A stretch of 64,000 nucleotides of DNA from Rutidosis leptorrhynchoides (lineage: Eukaryota > Streptophyta > Magnoliopsida > Asterales > Asteraceae): contig NC_092340.1 of assembly GCF_046630445.1 (NCBI RefSeq), positions 360,572,001-360,636,000 on the forward strand, in the 5' to 3' direction. The stretch's first letter is position 1; each line of letters starts with the position of its first letter. The translations under genes and the position numbers were made by a program. A model generated the notes under the pieces. That model was not told the origin of the DNA, ran no database searches, and saw nothing but the letters and a program-made list of their open reading frames with translations. Shown one piece after another: positions 58,945-64,000 of the stretch.

Positions 58945-60771
58945 TAACCAAATAGTTTTACTATATATTTTTATATAAATAATGAGGAGTAGAAACATCT
59001 TTAAAAACTCTAAGATTATTAAAAATATCATTACCTTTTATTATAAAATTTATATATAACATTTGGAGTGTTGTGTCTTCTTAAAAACATATATAATTTT
59101 TTATAAATATTTAGAACCACATTTAACAACTTATTTCTTAGCTCTCATGAAAAGGATAAAGATTTTAACATCATCCTATATTTTAGAATCTTGCTAAGAC
59201 TTTTTGATATCTATAATTGGTAACGGGACATTAAATAGCGGTCCGTAATTTAAAATTATTAAAAGTGTCGGTATCTTAAGACAAAAAAATGTCACGCTAT
59301 GTATAGTATTGCGATAACAAACAAAAATGATGGCCGCATGTTTTTGCACTTTCCAAAAAGTTAGTAATATAAATATCAAGTGGCCAGGTCTAATAAACTA
59401 AAACACGTAATTATATAGCAATTTGAGTTAGATTGTGGTTATGATAACAACTTTATTTTTTTTAAAGACACACATACGTACAACATGATACTCCATATAT
59501 TTTGTTTATTTATTTTCTACTTTTTTTTAGTAGTAATGTCCTATAACAAGATTCACGCGTGTTTTTAATTCGGGTTTCAAACCGTTTTAAATTAAAGAAA
59601 TTATGGGTATCGTTAGAGGGTATTGATACGTGAATCCAAGGCCAACTATGTGTTCATCACTATCATTGTGTCTGCATACTTTTCCTACAATATTGAACCA
59701 CAATATTGATACGTGAGTTCATTTGCTCCCTTTTTATTTATATTTTTGGGACTGAGAATACATGCGAATGCTTTTATAACCATTTTATGAAATTGATACA
59801 AATGCTAAACTGATTTGATGTGAGTTCATTTGCTCCCTTTTTATTTACATTTTTAGGACTGAGAATACATGCGAATGCTTTTATAACCATTTTATGAAAT
59901 TGATACAAATGCTAAACTGATTTGATGTGAGTTTCATTTGCTCCCTTTTTAAATGATTTTGCAATATATATTTTTGGGCTGAGAATGCATGCACTTTATT
60001 TTAAAAACAATGGACACAAGTACATACTAAATTCTATACTGAGTTTGAACCGAAAATCCCTTAGCTTTGGTAACTAGTAACTGCCAGTTATAAGAACTGG
60101 TGGGCGCGAGTAGTAGTATATGGATCCATAGGGCTTGATATCCCCGTCCGAGCTAGAGCACTAGCCTTTTAACGGACGTATGCTATTTGAGAAGCGTACA
60201 CGTTGGTTTGCGTGTATTATTAAGATGATTATACAAAGGGTACAAATTATATATACGTTAAGTTTAGTTACCAGGGTGCTTAATCTTGTAGAATATTTCG
60301 ATAAACGTTTCTGGATGAAACAACTGAAATCTTGTGATCCACCTTTATATACAGATTATACGAAACATTAAAACTATGAACTCACCAACCTTTGTGTTGA
60401 CACTTGTTAGCATGTTTATTCTCAGGTTTCCTAGAAGTCTTCCGCTGTTTGCTTAGATATTAGACAAGCTATGTGCATGGAGTCTTACATGACATATTTT
60501 TCAAGGAAACGTTGCATTCACCAAATCTTCACCATGTATCTTATTTTGACTGCATTGTCAACGGAAGTACTGTTATAAACTATTATTTATGGTGATTGTC
60601 TATATGTAGAAATCATCAGATGTCGAAAACCTTTGATTTAAATATTCATTTATGGTGTGCCTTTTCAAAAGAATGCAATGTTTACAAAACATATCATATA
60701 GAGGTCAAATACCTCGCAATGAAATCAATGAATGACATGTTCATCCATATGGATTTGGAGCGATCGTCACA
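58137..60771 (+). repeat. Element D 3' LTR (2,635 bp)
   Basis: Starts TGTCATGACCCGG, ends CGTCACA. It holds a long (TA)n run (58864-58941), a 107-bp tandem duplication (59713-59819, 59820-59926, partial third from 59927), and the conserved modules at 60381-60447 and 60701-60715. Confidence 0.93.
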
Positions 60772-61918
60772 AATTCAGAAGACTCTACATGCTTGAATCA
60801 AATAAAAATGCATTAGTATCGGAACGCATTTCTTCCACCAATTCGCTCACTTTCGGAACTTGGAATTGGTCTCGTGAACCATACGGACGAACACTTAATG
60901 AACTATCGGAACTAAACAACCTGCTTTCTTCCATTAACCTTTCTGAAAAACCCGATACTTGGATATGGAACTTAGATAATTCCGGATTCTTCACTACAAA
61001 ATCCCTCTCAACCATTTTAGACAACCTCAAACTCGAAATACCTTCCAACACCTTCAATACGCCCAGAAACAAACTCATACCACAAAAGATTAACATCTTC
61101 ATTTGGAGGATCTTACTTGGTAGAATCCCGACTAGAGTAGAATTAGATAAGCGAAGCATTGATCTCGATACCGTTCTTTGCCCACTCTGTAACTCACATG
61201 TCGAAACCATAGAACATATTCTACTCCAATGCACTTCAACCCAAACGATCTGGAACGCAATCTTATCTTGGTGGAATCTTTCCACAAACTCGCTTTCCAA
61301 CCTCCAAGACACTACTTCAGCTGATCAAACATTCACCACATCATCCTCTGGTAAATACATTTGGCAAGCAACAAAATGGACCACAATTTACATATTATGG
61401 AAATACCAAAATGCCAAAGTATTTAGTAAGAAAGATTGGTGTCCTGCCACTATACTTTCCGAGATCCAAACACAATCATTTTCATGGATATCTAAAAGAT
61501 CAAAGAAATCAACAATCGAATGGCATCAGTGGCTCATCAATCCCTCGTTCTACACATCCTTGAACACTCATAGCACGGGCATCGGCTAATTGGATACAAA
61601 GCTCTCGTACGGTCTCGAAACCGGTCATGAAGTCATGTCGTAGATCACACTATTCACTTGGTTAAATGGGCTGTAGTGGTCAACTTTGTCATCGCATCAG
61701 CGGTACTGTCTGGCCGCTCCAGCTCAGCTCGAATTCACTCAAGTGCCGCGGGGTTTAGTGTCTCATCGTTCATGTTTTTATGATTCGAGGTTCATTTTTT
61801 TCTTTTTTATCCATATTTATGACACATCATAATGTATAGTTTATAGGGCTTTGTAAATATTCCATTTATCAATGAAAGTTTTACTTGCTTTTCAAAAAAA
61901 AAAAAAATGATTTTTTAA

Positions 61919-62460
61919 ATCAACTTATCTTTGTTTACATTTTAACAATACGTTTTCTAACGTATCGAGGCGGGTTAGGAAAAAAAAGAAAAAGACAAAA
62001 TGAATAGTATTCAAAGTATATGGTATACACTTGTTTGATTCCTATGTACATAACACAAAGCCATATATATAGGCAAATAACCCTAACCAAGCTAATTGGG
62101 CTGAGCTTATACAATACAAATAATATAGGCTATGAGCTAAATATCTAGTCTAACAGTGGGAAACAAAAATTAAACAGACACTTTGAGATAGCGAGAGTAA
62201 GGGATTAGCGAAGTTAATGTGATATCAAAATGCATCTGTTGTACTAGTAAGAAGCTTAATCTTTTTATATTTTGTTTACCTTTCCTTATAAAATCCAAAC
62301 AAAATAGTAAATAAATTCTTGATAGATAATGAATTAGCGGGCTCTATTAATTGAGTTAACAACAACGTCGGTTTATTGGCGATTTGACTGACGCGTAGAG
62401 TTTAAATTGAATTTCTGACAAGATTTAAAATCCATGAAAATTTGATCATTTTCACGGCGT
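61919..62460. other. Intergenic DNA, possible copia LTR remnant
   Basis: On the minus strand, TGTTAGACTAGATATTTAGC begins at 62154 and leads to a TATATATA box region near 62070, as in a copia LTR. No convincing other end or target duplication was found. No gene is seen. Confidence 0.35.
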
Positions 62461-62467
62461 CTCATTT

Positions 62468-62700
62468 TTTTTTTTTTTTATTCTTTAACTTTTTTTTTCT
62501 TACTTAAAGGTCAGAAGTCCTCTTGGAAGCAATCTCTTTATCTGCCGAATAGAGCGAGGGATGACCTTCCATACTCTTGAAACTGTTTCTCTCTTGGTGC
62601 AGAAATAACTTATCTTTATTCTAGGATAGGGGAAAGATTGTCTATATCGCACTTCCCCCATACGCCACACATGTGAAATTGGGTGTTTGTTGTTGTGATA
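62468..62700 (-). repeat. SINE-like or LINE-tail remnant with A-rich tail (minus strand)
   Basis: Poly(T) at 62468-62480 and near 62490 marks an A-rich tail on the minus strand. The block up to about 62700 (with GGTCAGAAGTCCTCTTGGAA and GATAGGGGAAAGATTG) has the look of a short dispersed retroposon. I could not define pol III boxes or a TSD. Confidence 0.35.
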
Positions 62701-62868
62701 AATAATGAATTAGAAAGTTACAAGAAACACATACATTCACAATGCACCATTATTTATTATTTATTTCTCATTATTTCATAAAGCCAAATAGGTCTAGTGA
62801 ATCCATATTACACACGAAATTCTTCCACAAACGTTACACGGATCATCTAAATTACCACAAACCACCAA

Positions 62869-63353
62869 TTAATCCCACCTAAACGACAATGTTTGTTGTT
62901 TAATCCCACTTGAAGATGAGCCACCATGATCATCATTAAACATTCCTTGAAATTGAAGTGTGGTACCACTTGATTCAGAAAGCATATCATGTCCAAAACC
63001 ATATTGACCCATAACACTCGGCATTGGTGGTATGATCGTTGGAGTTTGATGAGTTGGCGGCGATGATGACAGAAGAGAGAGAGCACGAGAGTTACTAGAT
63101 CGATTCATTTGATTTGAAGAAACCGTTGGTGGTTGTGATAGTTGTTGGATGAAGTTGAAGTGATTGTCACTCCCATTTTGGTTTGCTTGAGTTGGTGGTG
63201 ATGATTCTATGTTCAAGTGGTGTCTAGTTTGGTAGTTTAAAGATGGTTGGTTATTAAATGGGCCAAATGGGCTCTCTGGTTTGAATCCAACGGCCCTAGA
63301 AGAGCCCATCAAGTGTACTTGTGGGCTATTGAATGACAATATCCTTGCAATGC
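62869..63353 (-). CDS. SPL: Last exon of an SPL (SBP-box) transcription factor gene, SPL13-like
   Basis: A 3' splice site (TTGTTACAG) precedes 63353, and the frame runs to TAA at 62869-62871 (about 161 residues, first codon split). The start ARILSFNSPQVHLMG resembles the segment after the SBP domain in SPL13-type proteins. ALSLLSSSPP is the residue pattern encoded by the miR156 site of SPL genes. The rest is Ser/Gln/Asn-rich and ends TLSFRWD. SPL proteins are nuclear DNA-binding regulators of phase change and shoot architecture. The SBP exons must lie beyond 64000. The ORF's extension upstream (to 63387) is intron. No lesion is seen in the exon. Confidence 0.8.
63067..63086 (-). promoter_or_regulatory. 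miR156 target site in the SPL exon
   Basis: The minus strand reads GTGCTCTCTCTCTTCTGTCA, the canonical SPL target of miR156, which differs from perfect complementarity at one position. It lies in the coding frame (ALSLLS). It predicts post-transcriptional repression in the juvenile phase. Confidence 0.9.
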
Positions 63354-64000
63354 CTGTAACAAGATATTCCAACAAAACGAAATTCACAAACAGATTAATA
63401 TTTGGGTCTCATTAGTTACATGGATAGATGTTGATATCACCGAAAAGTAATATTATTAAAAATGATCTAAATTTTAGAAGCATTCAACTTATACAAAACG
63501 TTCTACTCGTCATTATTGTAATATTCTACTGTTATTATTTATCTTAAAAAATTAGTTTTGCCATATAACCTGTCACTAGTACGGAGCACTGTTGCAAAAC
63601 ACCCCGTCTCGAGAAGTCTCGACGCACGTCTCGACGGTTTGGTGACTAGTCCGTCCCGTCTCGTAGAAAACCGTCTAATATGACAGTCAACGATCAAAAT
63701 TCGGGTTAAAGTTGAAAAAAATCGAGTCAAAGTCGGTCAACATTCAGAAAAGGGAGAAAATCGATAAAATCGGTAAAATATATCGTATTTTAGTTTGAAT
63801 TTTTTGTATTAAATTAACGATGATAGCAATTATCGGTATAAATTAATTAATTAAAGTTTTTAGCTTTAAAATATGTATACATATAAGCATTTTTATACTT
63901 ATATATTTAAAAGTCAACTTTGGTCAACGTCCGTCTCGACCCCCGTCTCGACCCCGTCTCGAACGTCTCGACCTTTTTAAGACCCGACCATCTCGACCCC
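63354..64000 (-). other. SPL intron with GTCTCGAC-rich repeats
   Basis: Intron sequence. At 63600-63680 and 63926-64000 there are about eight copies of (C)GTCTCGA(C), probably parts of a repeat or transposon that continues beyond the window. No SBP-domain coding sequence is seen here. Confidence 0.55.

Larger units (their letters stand above)
52128..60771 (+). mobile_element. Element D: non-autonomous gypsy-type LTR element (LARD-like)
   Basis: 5' LTR 52128-54296, PBS 54299, internal region 54297-58136, PPT 58124-58136, 3' LTR 58137-60771; flanked by AATTC (52123-52127 and 60772-60776). The 3.8-kb internal region contains no gag, protease, RT or integrase, only one 185-aa ORF. The Met-tRNA PBS, the PPT and the conserved LTR modules tie it to the same gypsy group as B and C, so it probably depends on a related autonomous element. 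Confidence 0.92.
51963..61589 (+). pseudogene. LINE-2 ORF2 C-terminal part (zf-RVT), split by element D
   Basis: The frame runs 51963-52127 (GTTIWNEIIKVEKI, NTKFWLEKWFG), is interrupted by element D with TSD AATTC, and resumes at 60777. It continues as TWIWNLDNSGFFTTKSL, the zf-RVT block (RRILLGRIPTR, LCPLCNSHVETIEHILLQC) and KYIWQATKW, to a stop at 61587-61589. The frame is open on both sides of the insertion. The piece 61590-61890 is the LINE 3' UTR. Confidence 0.85.
50694..61906 (+). mobile_element. LINE-2: 5'-truncated L1-type element with twin-priming inversion, split by element D
   Basis: The target duplication (A)nATGATTTTTTAA flanks it (50678-50693 and 61903-61918), and a poly(A) tail ends at about 61906. 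The 5' part (50694 to about 51962) is inverted and encodes RT on the minus strand. The 3' part (about 51963 on) is in plus orientation and encodes the region that follows RT in LINE ORF2. Inverted 5' segment, sense 3' segment, A tail and TSD are the pattern of twin-primed reverse transcription. Confidence 0.85.

Noticed and set aside
61990-62155. Complete copia solo LTR
   Set aside because: Only one plausible terminus; no matching end or target duplication found.

Overview
The window is nuclear DNA of a flowering plant. It holds spliced host genes with GT-AG introns, an SPL-type transcription factor exon with a miR156 site, and plant LINEs and LTR retrotransposons. The retrotransposon families resemble ones I associate with Asteraceae, but the family assignment is recall-based and weak. 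Most of the 64 kb is retrotransposon, and almost every element sits inside another one.

Region 1 (1-12858): a decayed Ty3/gypsy chromovirus (element A, 5' end off-window). Its gag is interrupted by a solo LTR (295-2219, target-site duplication TGCAA), and its 3' LTR ends at 9531. A lies inside an L1-type LINE whose remaining ORF2 and poly(A) tail run from 9532 to 12858. Region 2 (13246-15314, minus): an intact eight-exon gene for translocon-associated protein alpha (TRAP-alpha, 263 aa).

Region 3 (15466-45646): a 30-kb nest only 152 bp upstream of the TRAP-alpha start codon. A minus-strand Ty1/copia element (TSD GGAAT) is split in its reverse transcriptase by a minus-strand gypsy solo LTR (element C, TSD TTATT). 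C is split by a plus-strand gypsy array (element B, TSD TATAA) with the order LTR-internal-LTR-internal-LTR. One TSD flanks the whole array. The middle LTR resembles LTR3 in its first half and LTR1 in its second half, as expected from unequal crossing over between the two LTRs of one insertion.

Region 4 (45647-50677): intergenic DNA, a small single-exon gene (46950-47279, minus, DUF761-like C-terminus) and a Tourist-like MITE. Region 5 (50678-61918): a 5'-truncated LINE with an internal inversion typical of twin priming. It is split by element D (52128-60771, TSD AATTC), a non-autonomous gypsy-type element with long LTRs, no gag-pol and one unknown ORF. Region 6 (61919-64000): a SINE-like remnant and the last exon of an SPL (SBP-box) gene on the minus strand with an intact miR156 target site. 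The SBP domain itself lies beyond the window.

The most unusual signals are regulatory. The solo LTR in element A carries an array of DRE/CRT cores. A duplicated module with a TGACGT-type bZIP core and a W-box core is shared by the unrelated copia leader and the B LTRs. Polypurine-tract-like motifs recur inside B and D. Two short LTR modules are conserved between otherwise divergent gypsy families.
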